Shown: one piece after another, positions 44,011 to 54,679 of the stretch
Layout: each line of letters begins with the position of its first letter
How positions within the stretch are numbered: position 1 is the first letter of the stretch
Source of the DNA: Actinernus sp. WN-2022
Taxonomy: Eukaryota > Cnidaria > Anthozoa > Actiniaria > Actinernidae
Assembly (NCBI GenBank): GCA_030867875.1
Contig: JAOWCC010000577.1
Span: 88,827,740-88,891,739, forward strand
Direction of reading: 5' to 3'
DNA length: 64,000 bases
Translations under genes and position numbers: made by a program
Notes under the pieces: model-generated
What the model saw: only the letters and a program-made list of their open reading frames with translations
What the model was told of the DNA's origin: nothing
Databases searched by the model: none

Positions 44011-44164
44011 ACTATAATTTCCATGCCTGAAATAATTTGCACATTGCTCTTTCGAGGCCTGTACCATCGCATTCGTTTTGACGAATGAAACATTTCACCT
44101 GGTGAAAATACTCTTCAATAGGGTTGAAGTCTGGACTATACGGCGGAAGAAACCTTGCAATAAA
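44011..44164 (-). pseudogene. Tc1/mariner transposase, C-terminal DDE fragment
   Basis: FLPPYSPDFNPIEEYFHQVK followed by CFIRQNECD: the PYSPDxNPIE motif containing the third catalytic acid of the IS630/Tc1/mariner superfamily, ending at a stop at 44011. It is on the opposite strand to the N-terminal fragment in the same element. Confidence 0.85.
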
Positions 44165-45145
44165 CCCGTAAAACAATTACTAGACTATTCCGGCGTGAAA
44201 CAATGAATCACTCTATTATTACGTACAATTATACACTAATTCCATTTTTTTCTTTTGTTTACTGTTGACAAGAGTTTAACGGGTTAATTGCAGTCACACT
44301 CATTGATTGATAAGAAAAGCGCAATTGAAGTCTGTTGTCTCATGAATCTCATTAGATGTTTACGCATCTCATTAGGTTTTGGTATAAAAGATATCTGCTG
44401 GACAACGTTTCTGCAATTGACTGCATATATATATATATATATATACACTGAAACAAAAAAACTCTGCCAAAGACTTACATATATCATATATATATATCCT
44501 TTATATTTCCATCAAACTTTCTTGACAGTTGTTGCTTTGGTAGACACAAAGAAACATAATAGGCTTTGTTTTCCTTTGTGTTTGACGGTAACGAAGTAGC
44601 AAGTTCAACCGTGAAACTCTGCCATTTTGGCCTGCAATGTTTTGATCACACATTTTCAATAGTAAAAGCGGTAGCCGGTCAGTCGCCTTTCTTTAGTTGC
44701 TCAATAATCTAAAGGCCGGTACGGGTTTACATGACGCGTTTACTGATCCCAGGGCAAGATTTGTCACGAGATGAAAATGAGTTGTTTTGTGTATGACTTT
44801 ATCCCTCATAACATTACATTTTTTTTACAGGGAATGATGATAATCCAACTATAAAGAAATTTGATAAGACATATCGCCACTGCATTAAACGTGTCATGTA
44901 AACAGGCCCTTAGATTAGTACTGCTGACTAGCTTTTCTGCGAGTTTAGGACAACTCATTTGCACAACGTCCCTTAAATGAAGTCATTTCAAGGATTTGTA
45001 ATGCTTTTTATAGCAATACAACGACCATAAATCGCCCAAAAAATGGTTGAACAAGATTTAAGACACTTTACTGCGCCCAAATAAATGATTTCTGGCTACG
45101 GCTTATAGGCACTTTAACTTGAGCTCCGAAGCCACTTCCTGGATT

Positions 45146-46363
45146 TAAACAAAATGTCATAACTTTTAAAAATTTTGCCAAATTCTGCTCAAATCTTCAC
45201 AAATAGTACAGAATTTATTAATACAACTGATAAATTCACATATTTAGGTTGGCCGCCATCTTAGATCGTCAAATCACGTGACAAAATACTCCCAAAATCT
45301 GGGAGTATTTGATCACGTGATCCAGCCTTTACCAGTGTCTTCTCTCTGAGTAGCCGCCATCTTGGATCTGACCGAGAAGACCCTGGGGACGAGGTTGTGT
45401 TTTTAACATTTCTGAGCTATAAATTCAATCTTTCATAAGAGTAATACACCAAATCCTATCGCTGAGAAATATCTACAATTGGAGATATAATTTTTCAAAG
45501 AGGACCACATCAGAGCCGAGATTTTGGATAGTGCTTTGTTTACATCTAGAGTGGCCACGGCTGACTAATAGGCACGTGCATTAAAAATGTTGAGAAATGA
45601 TCATAAATTATCATAATCAAGCGATAACTAATTTCTGTAAAAATATGTATAGAGTGTTAGAAACTGGTTGTGCGTTGTACCTCCTGGTCATTACGATAAT
45701 TTGTAAACTTTTGAATGCACGTGCGTATTCCGTCAATCAGCAGTGGCCGCTCCAGATGTAAACAAACACTCTCCAAAACCTTTGCTCTGATTTCTCCACT
45801 TTGAAAAATCATATTTCCAATTGTAGTCATTTTCAGTGATAGGATTTGGTGTATTATTCTTATGAATGATTGAATTTAATGCTCACAACGTTTTTTTTAG
45901 AAAACCTGAAATTTGTAGATTTCGAGATTTTGCCATTTTTCGACTTTTTTACTCTCTCGAAACTACAAATATTCACAGCCTTTTTTCTGTTTTCGCTAAT
46001 ACAGTTTATTTGGCATCAAGATTTTGCTAAGCTTTGGGGAATACTTTTAAGCACAATGGATTCTAATCACTTCTATTGACAAAAAGCTACGGTCATTTCA
46101 ACTTTGACAAAACGTTAGTAAGGTGAGAAATTTAGAGATCAATTTTGAGTTGTTTTCAAGAAAGAAATTATTCGACTAGATTTCGAGTAATGGCTCAAAA
46201 TGTCAAAAAGAGGGGTTGCCTTACGTCACAATTACGTCAATTGTATGAGTGATCCAAGTCAAGATTTTGACATTATCAGTTGTATCAATAAATTTTATAC
46301 TATTTGTGAACATTTGAGCAGAATCAGGCAAACATCTTAAAAGTTATGACATTTTGTTTAGCT
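45146..46363. mobile_element. 1.2-kb foldback nested in element C
   Basis: TAAACAAAATGTCATAACTT (45146) is inverted at 46344-46363. A second arm pair is 45413-45580 versus 45705-45890 (AATACACCAAATCCTATC / GATAGGATTTGGTGTATT). A tight palindrome with CACGTG sits at 45270-45322. No ORF. Confidence 0.8.
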
Positions 46364-47884
46364 AGGGAAAGTTTGCAGCCTCGTAAAACCCGGAAAATTA
46401 AAGAGTGGGCAATGATTATTGTCAAGGTGACTCCTAGGGTGAAGTCTTGTAGTCTGATGACGTCATTAAGTGACATCATGATGACGTCATCAAAATCAGA
46501 AAAGTTCTAAACTCTCCAAGGATTTTTAATCTACTAGCAATTTATGATTATTTTCCGAACCTACGAATTAAGGCGCATAAAACCGAGCATGCGTTTGCCA
46601 TTACGACGAAAAATAAAGATTTTACAACACTTTTCAGTCCAATTTTAAGCTTTTTTGGCGAATGAAAAGCCATAACTTTGGCATTTATTGTCGGTTTCCA
46701 AAATCCATGCTCGATTTTGTGGAGAACGTGGTCGACAACATTTTAAGGGTAAAAAGTTTGGTGCTTAGTGAAAGCGCGCTAAATGTTTAGGATTTTTAGA
46801 AACCGGAAGTGAAGAAATTAACGCATGCGCAAAAGTGCCTGTTTTGTGGCAGTGAAATCGTCGCAAAACTGTTGTTGCAGTTTAAGTCTACAATAATTGG
46901 TCGAACAGGATGTGCAATTTCTCCTATTTCCTCCGCCAATGGCCAGTTTTGGGACTTGGCTGAATACTCCAGTCTGCAATGAGCTACAGTAACTTGATTG
47001 TCTGCAATGAGCCGGCTTCGGACTGTGTAGCCATGGAGCACATGCCAGGAACCCATTTCGCGGCAAACCGAAGAGCCAATAGAAATCGAACTAAAATGAG
47101 ACCGAGATTCGACAACTTTCACTTGAAGTTGAATCTCGTGGCGTTCACAACAGTTTGTTTTCCGACATCAAAAATACTTTTTTTAAGGGTGAAAACTAAC
47201 CTGTATTTTAATTAGTTGCACTGAGGTTCAATCACAACTTTACCAGGAACCCGAGAGCATTATCTGGAGACAAAAGTGTGCATGATTGTGGAAGATTTGA
47301 GTTGAAAACATGCCGGTCAAAAATCACTTGACTTCTTGCAGTGTTCTTGAGTGGCCGTACTTTCCTTCGTGTTTTTAGAAGCCATTTTCTCGCTGGAAGC
47401 AGCAATTTCAGCTTCTGTATCTTTGCCATATTTATATACTATTTACTAGATGTTCTTTCAATCTATTAACAGTAGAAAGAGCTCGGCTACATCGGAGAGT
47501 CTAATACAAGTTTGTTTTCCCATACATCGGCGATTTCCTGACTGACTTCATCACTGTGTTGCCGCGGCGCCGTACGCTTGCCGTTACTATTTTGCTCGGC
47601 CGGTAAAAAATATTAATTATTTCACTTTCTCTAGGTTCAAGTACAGTTAGGTGCCTTTCGAGTCCTGAACGATTCCTTCAAAATTATCGGATTGAGATTC
47701 TTGTCAAGTATTATTTTCTTTCACACGATAAACCAAGCTTTTCATTTCCCCGCTACAGCTTGTTCCGACTTTTGAACACTTTACTTCATTCATTCATGAA
47801 AACCTTTCAAGTAAACCACGAATAAAACTTACAAACATGTGTAAGTATTAAAACTATCGGGTCGGCCGGTGAACACGCATAAAA
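46364..47884. other. Interior of element C, no gene recognised
   Basis: Two TGACGTCA octamers lie at 46458 and 46482. Minus-strand open stretches 46796-47122 (108 codons) and 47232-47429 (65 codons, basic: MAKIQKLKLLLPARKWLLKT) have no recognised domain. They may be remnants of the element's own gene or chance. Confidence 0.4.
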
Positions 47885-47941
47885 CTAGCCTGAGAAAACA
47901 GCCGACTCATATAGCCCGAGTCGGCTGTTTTCTCAGGCTAG
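47885..47941. mobile_element. 57-bp TIR-only hairpin
   Basis: CTAGCCTGAGAAAACAGCCG(ACTC) faces its perfect complement across only 9 bp. It looks like a MITE reduced to its two ends. Confidence 0.88.
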
Positions 47942-48642
47942 CAAAAACCGGAAGTCAAAATCGCATCTGCTGCTGCGAACATAGCAACGGTGTTGCATAG
48001 CAACGAAATATGTCAATGGGCCCTTAAACGCTGCAACGTTTTTTAACGAAATAAAAACTAAAATATTCGCAAAATATCCTTTGTTCATTTCTGTATTATA
48101 TATTAACCCATGGCTAGATGGGTGCAAAAAATTAGTGTGGTCGTACTAATAAAAAAAATCAAAACAAATTAATTAGGTTCAACACGGGTATTTTGGATCA
48201 GTTCAAAAGCCGCAATTTTCTTGCAATAACGATTCGGATATAATTTAATGTCATTTCTGTATAAAAAAGATACACAAACTAATTCATTTTCATCTCGTGA
48301 CACATTTTGCCCTGGGATCGGTAAACGCGTCATGTACATGTAAACCGGCCTTTAAATTATTGAGCAACTAAAGAAAGGCGACTGACCGGCTACCGCTTTT
48401 ACTATTGAAAATGTGTGATCAAAACATTGTAGGCCAAAATGGCAGAGTTTCACGGTTGAACTTGCTACTTCGTTACCGTCAAACACAAAGGAAAACAAAG
48501 CCTATTATGTTTCTTTGTGTCTGCCAAAGCAACAACTGTCAAGAAAGTCTGATGGAAATATAAAGGATATATATATATGATATATGTAAGTCTTTGGCAG
48601 AGTTTTTTTGTTTCAGTGTATATATATATATATATAAAGGGC

Positions 48643-48779
48643 TTATTACACGGAAAGTTGTGTAATACGGCTGGGTATTTTTACGAGTCAGTTTTATTTT
48701 TTCGAGCCTGAAAGGCGAGAAAAAATAAAATTGACGAGTAAAAATTCCCAGCCGTATTACACAACTCTTCGTGTAATAA
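48643..48779. mobile_element. 137-bp hairpin element
   Basis: TTATTACACGGAAAGTTGTG...ACGGCTGGG is inverted at 48718-48779 with ~60-bp arms and a ~12-bp loop. CGAG...TTTTATTTTTTC lies in the arms. Confidence 0.85.
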
Positions 48780-48783
48780 ATTG

Positions 48784-49120
48784 TTTATTATACGACAGCT
48801 AACACGAACAAAACATGTTTGTTTTCGCTTACCTTACTGCTCTGTTTGAAGAAAATCTTGAGAGAAGAAATCTCGAGAGAAGAAATCTCTCAGCCTCACG
48901 TCGGGGGCGGGCGCGCACTGAAAAGTTTTTTTCGCGCGCTAAAAGCTGATTGGCTGTTACTCAAACAGCCCCACTTCGATTGGCTCGCGCGCTTACAAAA
49001 CCTTTTAAGTGTTGAATAAACCTGTGCAAACCGGTTTGCGACCCGTGTAATACCGTCTCATATTTGCACTCGTTTTAGCCCGTATTTGCACTCGAAAACG
49101 CCAAGTCGTATAATAAATAT
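48784..49120. mobile_element. ~335-bp short-TIR element
   Basis: TTTATTATACGAC at the left and GTCGTATAATAAA at the right. Contains a doublet of TATTTGCACTCG and two GATTGGCT words. Weak evidence. Confidence 0.5.
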
Positions 49121-49271
49121 ATATATACATATATTTAAAAATACTCCTAACGCTTACCGAGAGGATGTACTGAACCTGATTCAATATCATAACTCAATAT
49201 CATAACTACATATACATATATAATCGCCGTGACCCCATATAACGCACCAATACCCACGATTGCTCTCATCT

Positions 49272-49345
49272 GACTTGATAGCTCAGTTGGTAGAGCGCCA
49301 GACATGTAACCTGGAGGTCGTTGGGTTCGAGTCCCACTTGGGTCA
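49272..49345 (+). tRNA. tRNA-like gene, Thr(TGT)-like, unit 1
   Basis: A cloverleaf can be drawn: acceptor GACTTGA/TTGGGTC (with G-U pairs), D stem GCTC/GAGC, anticodon stem CCAGA/CCTGG (one A-C mismatch), loop CATGTAA, T loop TTCGAGT. The anticodon would be TGT (Thr), but position 33 is A instead of the invariant T. It is more likely a tRNA-like or SINE-related Pol III gene than a working tRNA. TTTTTT follows 5 bp downstream. Confidence 0.6.
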
Positions 49346-49529
49346 GAGATTTTTTCTCTTTCCCTCGTAGGGCGTGCACACTTAGCACTACAGCTTACCA
49401 CTTTATATATTACATTCTTTACACTTACTAGTGCTACGCGGCAAACATGATTCAATATCATAACTACATATACATATATAATCGCCGTGACCCCATATAA
49501 CGCACCAATACCCACGATTGCTCTCATCT

Positions 49530-49603
49530 GACTTGATAGCTCAGTTGGTAGAGCGCCAGACATGTAACCTGGAGGTCGTTGGGTTCGAGTCCCACTTGGG
49601 TCA
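49530..49603 (+). tRNA. tRNA-like gene, unit 2
   Basis: Same sequence as unit 1, with the same non-standard A33 and the same downstream T6. Confidence 0.6.
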
Positions 49604-49787
49604 GAGATTTTTTCTCTTTCCCTCGTAGGGCGTGCACACTTAGCACTACAGCTTACCACTTTATATATTACATTCTTTACACTTACTAGTGCTACGCGGC
49701 AAACATGATTCAATATCATAACTGCATATACATATATAATCGCCGTGACCCCATATAACGCACCAATACCCACGATTGCTCTCATCT

Positions 49788-49861
49788 GACTTGATAGCTC
49801 GGTTGGTAGAGCGCCAGACATGTAACCTGGAGGTCGTTGGGTTCGAGTCCCACTTGGGTCA
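49788..49861 (+). tRNA. tRNA-like gene, unit 3
   Basis: As unit 1 except GCTCGGTTGGTAG in the D arm (A to G), a change in the A box. Confidence 0.6.
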
Positions 49862-50045
49862 GAGATTTTTTCTCTTTCCCTCGTAGGGCGTGCACACTTA
49901 GCACTACAGCTTACCACTTTATATATTACATTCTTTACACTTACTAGTGCTACGCGGCAAACATGATTCAATATCATAACTACATATACATATATAATCG
50001 CCGTGACCCCATATAACGCACCAATACCCACGATTGCTCTCATCT

Positions 50046-50119
50046 GACTTGATAGCTGAGTTGGTAGAGCGCCAGACATGTAACCTGGAGGTCGTTGGGT
50101 TCGAGTCCCACTTGGGTCA
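50046..50119 (+). tRNA. tRNA-like gene, unit 4
   Basis: As unit 1 except GCTGAGTTGGTAG (C to G), which breaks one D-stem pair. Confidence 0.55.
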
Positions 50120-50296
50120 GAGATTTTTTCTCTTTCCCTCGTAGGGCGTGCACACTTAGCACTACAGCTTACCACTTTATATATTACATTCTTTGTACTG
50201 AACCTGGCCTACTGTCAGATCAAAAACTGAGGAATCGGGCCAATTACCACTATTATTTGAAGCCATTACTTTCAAAAGGAACGAATAAACTCTCTC

Positions 50297-50478
50297 TGAA
50301 TTTCTAACGAGACCTGACTGAAACAACCATGGGGGCTGATCAAAGCCAGGTCCCGGCTAATCCACAGATCGAATTGGAATTTAGCGTGTTGGTTTTTGCG
50401 GAGGGAGGAAAACCGGAGAACCCGGAGAAAAACCCTCGGAGCAAGGGCGAGATACCAACAAACTCAACTCACATATAA
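50297..50478 (-). mobile_element. SINE body, second copy, headless
   Basis: Matches 15505-15680 (CCCTCGGAGCAAGGGCGA, GAATTGGAA, GCGTGTTGGTT; plus-strand words) but the tRNA-like head is absent, so it is 5'-truncated. Confidence 0.85.
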
Positions 50479-51164
50479 ATATAATTAAAGTTATCATGTG
50501 TTTACTTACAATTGTCGATTATTAATGAGCAACGAGTGTTTTTGGACGCTATATAGATCTCCTTTCGTCAAATGTGAGAAATATCCATCCCCGGTGCCCA
50601 TCCCAAGTCCGTAAAACTTTTGTCAGCCCAAGAAAAACTCAACATCTTCGTATTTCAGTCGAAGAAACTTTTGGTTTTAGCAAAATAATAGCTACGAATG
50701 GCAAACTTCGCTCGCGTTTTAGAACTCTTCGTATTAAACTTTTGCGAAAAGTCTATCAGTGTCCAGTCCCCTATTCCAAAACGTTTGCCATGTTCACGTG
50801 CACAGTGCTTTCTGATTGGTTCGCGGAGAAAAACACGGCGTGATCCCCAGTTGAAGTAGGAGCTGATTGGTCGACGACGAAATTTCGCGACACGGCTAAA
50901 AGCCGGGCCCGAGTAGTTAATTAGTCACAACTTCCCAGAAAACGATGCCCTGCTAGTTGTCTTTGACAGTTCCTTCATGGCAATGCGTAAGATCACAAAA
51001 TCTGGGGTTGAATTGGAAACTTTGAAATGTTTTCCAGTTTCGGGGTAGTTTTTTCAATCTCAAGTGCATCATCTGCGTTTATATTTTTGCCTAACACTCA
51101 AGAAATCCCATGCCAGTCGGTCTTGAAACAGCTGAAATGAAGTGAAACTTCTATAATTAAGCGG
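50479..51164. other. No gene seen
   Basis: Contains two ATTGG (inverted CCAAT) words at 50815 and 50866 in GC-richer sequence, which could belong to an old promoter. No gene follows that I can recognise. Confidence 0.4.
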
Positions 51165-51783
51165 TATATTTTGATACTGATGTAACTGAGCTCCAATGTA
51201 CGAAAGAGGGGAAATTGTTGGAAGCTTATGCTTAAACTGAGCTGTCAGACGGTAATTCAGGATGGTCACCCATCCAAGTTTTAAACTTCGGGCCTAACTT
51301 CGGTGATGAATTTCCGTCTTTGCCCTTAGCTTGAAATACAAAAAAAAATCGAAACTAAAGAGACTTGACATCAAAGGCGGTATCTTGTTTTTCCTATTGT
51401 GTGTGGGAAGAACCCTGGCTGATATCAATGTCCAAATGTAGGAGATATTTAAAAAGTGACAGGTGGATATATATTATACATCTTTGGCCAATGAGCCCAC
51501 ATGGCGTATTGTTTTGATTTGTCTTGCAGTGAAGTGGACTGCAACCTGAATTAAATATTTTTAATTCGTTTTAATAGCAGTCGGCGACAATTCCATTAAT
51601 TTACATCTTAGTTGGTGCACGACTGGAAGTTTCCATGTATTGGCTGGATATGACGCACGGAGTTTAAGGATGCCCTTTGAATCCAAATTGTTCAAGTATT
51701 AAGTTCAAAATAGGTTTCATGTCAGTGAACACCTCATTCATAGCTCACGCTGCCTGTAATAAGAAAATAGGAACAATGGTAAC
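51165..51783. repeat. Diverged paralogous segment with 5S-rRNA-like part, copy 1
   Basis: About 600 bp resembles 59630-60130 in order (CGGTAT-A/G-TTTTGATA, ACGAAAGAGG, TCACCCATCCA, GGACTGCAAC, ATTCCATTAATTTA-like, TTTCCATGTA). Identity is patchy, so the duplication is old. Confidence 0.65.
51258..51312 (-). pseudogene. 5S rRNA-like sequence
   Basis: Minus strand: ATCACCGAAGTTAGGCCCGA, then AACTTGGATGGGTGACCATC and CTGAATTACCG. This matches the internal control region of 5S rRNA (the C box GGATGGGTGACC and the preceding GAAGTTA...GGGCC) with a short internal deletion. The 5' and 3' arms of 5S are too degraded to pair, so it is a pseudogene or the head of a SINE3-like element. Confidence 0.7.
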
Positions 51784-52281
51784 CAGGAGCCCATAACTTG
51801 GAGCGTCCATCGCGCATACTAGGCCTATGCCACAGCGTCCATCCCGCATACTAGGCCTATGTCACAGCGTCCATCCCGCATACTAGGCCTATGCCACAGC
51901 GTCCATCCCGCATACTAGGCCTATGTCGCAGCGTCCATCCCGCATACTAGGCCTATGCCACAGCGTCCATCCCGCATACTAGGCCTATGTCACAGCGTCT
52001 ATCCCGCATACTAGGACTATGCCACAGCGTTTTCACAAGTTAGGTTATTTTAGAACGGTTTCCCGGTAATCTTGGGTTGCAATCATTCCTAAGGGAATAA
52101 AATCACAAAAGCGTAGCAGCCATGTGGTTGGTATAACAAAAGTAGCTAATGAGGCATCTTTTGTTCCACCACTGGTGCAATCTACTAATTGGAAGGAAAA
52201 ATGAGCTAAAAATAGCCCAACTTGTGAAAACGCTGTGACAGCTATATAGGAGATAAGGACGCTCCTGGTTATGGTATCCTG
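51784..52281. mobile_element. MITE family A, copy 3, expanded
   Basis: 498 bp; same ends as 1054-1345. TSD TGGTAAC / TGATAAC (51777-51783, 52282-52288; one difference). It is 200 bp longer than its relatives because of an internal 32-bp tandem array. Confidence 0.93.
51803..52028. repeat. Seven 32-bp subterminal units in the MITE
   Basis: Unit GCGTCCATCCCGCATACTAG followed by GCCTATG(C/T)CACA. Copies 1, 3, 5 and 7 read GCC and copies 2, 4 and 6 read GTC, so the amplified module is a 64-bp dimer. Confidence 0.96.
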
Positions 52282-52288
52282 TGATAAC

Positions 52289-53504
52289 TTGGTATACAAC
52301 GGTCCCAAAATGCATGTATTTGCCTTGAAGAAGTTTCATACTATGTCACCCCATGCAACATTTACGATTTATTTCAAGTTAATTAGAGTTACTACAGATC
52401 AATGTTTCGTCCTGCATGGATTCCGTTCTCAAGATAAATAGTTTACAAGCACTTCTTCTAAGAAAACAAGTCAATAGATCCTTTCAGCTTGCCTGTTTGT
52501 TGCCCTATTCGCGCCAGTCCCTTTCAATGCGAGTATATTAAATAAGAACACAACTAGCGAACAGGCGCAGTTCATGTCAGATGCGATTCAGCCTCCCGCA
52601 GTCAGTAACCATGCCTCATAGCGGCCTTCCCCTTCACGCTCTCTTTCTCTGCGGCTGTGTTCATGTTTCCCTCCCCTCCCCTCCCTATTTCCTTGCCACT
52701 TCCACTCCGTTTGAACACGTCGCCTTTTCCCATTCTTATTTGATGAGCGTGAAAGGGAGTGTCGCGAATAGTATGCTATTTCAGACCACGTGATAGTTCT
52801 CCAGAGGATTCAGTGCTTTGTTTTCCAATTATAGAAATTGGTACATTTCCTCTTGGGATACAGAAAAACAAAAATGCATTACTCCCTTTTCTCCTCGCCC
52901 CATTTTGTCCGCGCGCCACAGGTAACCCAATTCGAAAACAAATGAGTAAAAAAAAAACAATAAGAGCCGCTAGCAGGTTAGCCTATAATTTATAACTGTT
53001 TCAGCTGAAAACACCCTACATACTTCCATGGGAGGGAAAAGAGGATATTTAATTTACTCCTTTCATTCACTCTATAAACATATATACTCGGCCGCATTCA
53101 CTTACAATTAGTAACTTCTAGTCTTATACCTTAGTGTACCCCACACCGCGGCAAAACGGTATTCTCCGCTGGCCAACAACTACAACACATTTATTTCGTA
53201 CTGGAATTAATAATAATTACAGGTTAACTGGAAGAATAAAAAGCTCAATAATTGGTACTGGTAGGCTCAGAATAACTAGGAAGCTAAACTAACCTGAGCC
53301 ACCTGAGCTAAACTAAGCTGGCCAAAAGAACGAATCGAAGGCTCTTATAACTTAATAGTAAACTCACAGTGAATTACAAATTAAGAAAACTTCAACCTCT
53401 TAAAGTCTTAGGCTTATCTTTTAATTAGTTTTCTTATTTTTTGACAAAACAGTTCACAAATGGATACTTTTAAGCAGAAATTAATAAAGTTGACAGTACT
53501 AACT
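52289..53504. other. No gene seen
   Basis: No domain-bearing ORF or clear repeat; a few short open stretches near 52581-52995 look like chance. Confidence 0.5.
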
Positions 53505-53655
53505 TCTTATTAACTGAGAGCGAGGTTTTTACGGGAAAATATCAGACCGAGGTCTTGACAATACGGACCGAGCGATAGCGAGGTCCGTACATAAAAGACC
53601 GAGGTTTGATATTACCTGTAAAGAACGAGCGGACGAGGTTAATAAGATGTTTATT
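53505..53655. mobile_element. ~150-bp MITE
   Basis: TTATTAACTGAGAGCGAGGT...CAGACCGAGGTCTT is inverted as AAAAGACCGAGGTTTGATAT...GAGGTTAATAA. The centre has GCGAGGTCCGTAC, shared with 4980-5070. Confidence 0.75.
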
Positions 53656-54402
53656 ATTGGGCACTTTTTTAGTTCGGAAACCAGTGGAAAACAAAAATAT
53701 AAAGCCGGAAATTAATATTTTACATCCGGTTGGCGCGCGCGTATAGTTTTCGCGCCCTTTTAATTTCTGTTTCACGAGCCTGCAGGCAGCCGGTATTTCC
53801 AATGCTCATCTTTTCTGAGGGATTATTTTCGTCGCGGTGGAGCGAATTGTGTATTTAGTTCTGCCGTATTTATTTACCAAGTGAACGTATTCAATATTTC
53901 GGTGACTGATCATCCGCCACCTGGAATTTGCTATGCCAACTAAACTGCGCTGCTCACGCCATGGCTGCTAATATTTTTGATGTTTAATTGGTTATTCATC
54001 TTAGGTTTCATTTTAGTCACATTACTTAGCATTCCTTTTTGTCTTATCATTTATCTTGTCATGGTTATTTTATCCCTTTGTACATTAATAAACCTCTCTG
54101 TGCCAAACAGAATGGAGTGCTTGTATTTGTTGATATTTGGTGGGATTATGTGCTCCTACCATATAGGCTCTAGAAATTGCCGTCTCTTTACAAGTCAAGC
54201 TTGACACAGAGTTTGGAAACAAATATTATACACTCACCTTCAATCATGCTGGCCCTAGCATATGCTAGCTACGAAGCCCCTCTGATACCTTTAATTCTCT
54301 GTCATGTTAATATATCATAACATAACGCCGACATAACAAGCAGTCTGTTTGGTTGAAAAAATATAATTGATTAAAATATATAATTTTTATTGTTTTTACC
54401 GT
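53656..54402. other. No gene seen
   Basis: 53977-54204 encodes a 75-residue hydrophobic peptide of no recognised family; likely chance in AT-rich DNA. Confidence 0.4.
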
Positions 54403-54679
54403 AGGGGTGGACCATTAGAAATCCTGGGAGGGGGGGTGGAAAACTTTTTGTGCACGATATTTTTTTCAGCAGTGTGAGTTCTGCAAGAATTTTTTTTTTT
54501 AAGGCGATAGCTCTGCACGATTTTTTTTTTCAGTGCACATTCTATAGAGATTTTTCAGTGTACATTCTATATATATTTGTAGCCTGTGAATACAACCATA
54601 ATATAATAATGTTATTTATAGCAGAGAATCTGTCTCCGAAGAGTTTTTCAATAGAGCCCTGCATAACATAAATAAGAAA

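Larger units (their letters stand above)
43151..44423. mobile_element. Tc1/mariner element B, scrambled, ~280-bp TIRs
   Basis: Ends CAGTCAATTGCAGAAACGTT, inverted at 44423, with (TA)n on both sides. The left half carries a plus-strand transposase N-terminus. The right half carries a minus-strand DDE C-terminus. A 50-bp solo end of the 36103 family lies between. The coding halves face each other, so this is not a simple deletion derivative. Confidence 0.88.
44446..48618. mobile_element. Long-TIR element C, 4.2 kb
   Basis: Ends CACTGAAACAAAAAAACTCT, inverted at 48618, with arms continuing ~340 bp (to ~44785 and from ~48287). (TA)n flanks both ends, and the left array is shared with element B. 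It contains a 1.2-kb foldback and small hairpins. No transposase was recognised; the Tc1/mariner assignment rests on the TA target and end style. Confidence 0.85.
49177..50198 (+). repeat. Four tandem 258-bp units with tRNA-like genes
   Basis: The period is exactly 258 bp between tRNA-like starts (49272, 49530, 49788, 50046). Each unit has a TATA-rich leader, a tRNA-like sequence with A and B boxes, and a T6 run. Units differ by only a few bases. TGTACTGAACCTG borders both the left (about 49166) and right (about 50194) ends of the array. A 342-codon minus-strand frame runs through it only because 258 is divisible by 3. Confidence 0.93.

Noticed and set aside
49272..50119. Four functional tRNA-Thr genes
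   Set aside because: A33 instead of T33, an A-C mismatch in the anticodon stem and a T-stem mismatch argue against normal decoding; kept as tRNA-like.
49147..50175. 342-codon minus-strand ORF
   Set aside because: It is the tandem 258-bp tRNA-like unit translated repeatedly; 258 is a multiple of 3, so the frame stays open. The protein is a pure repeat with no independent support.
53977..54204. Small membrane protein gene
   Set aside because: Hydrophobic but AT-driven composition, no family likeness, no partner exons.
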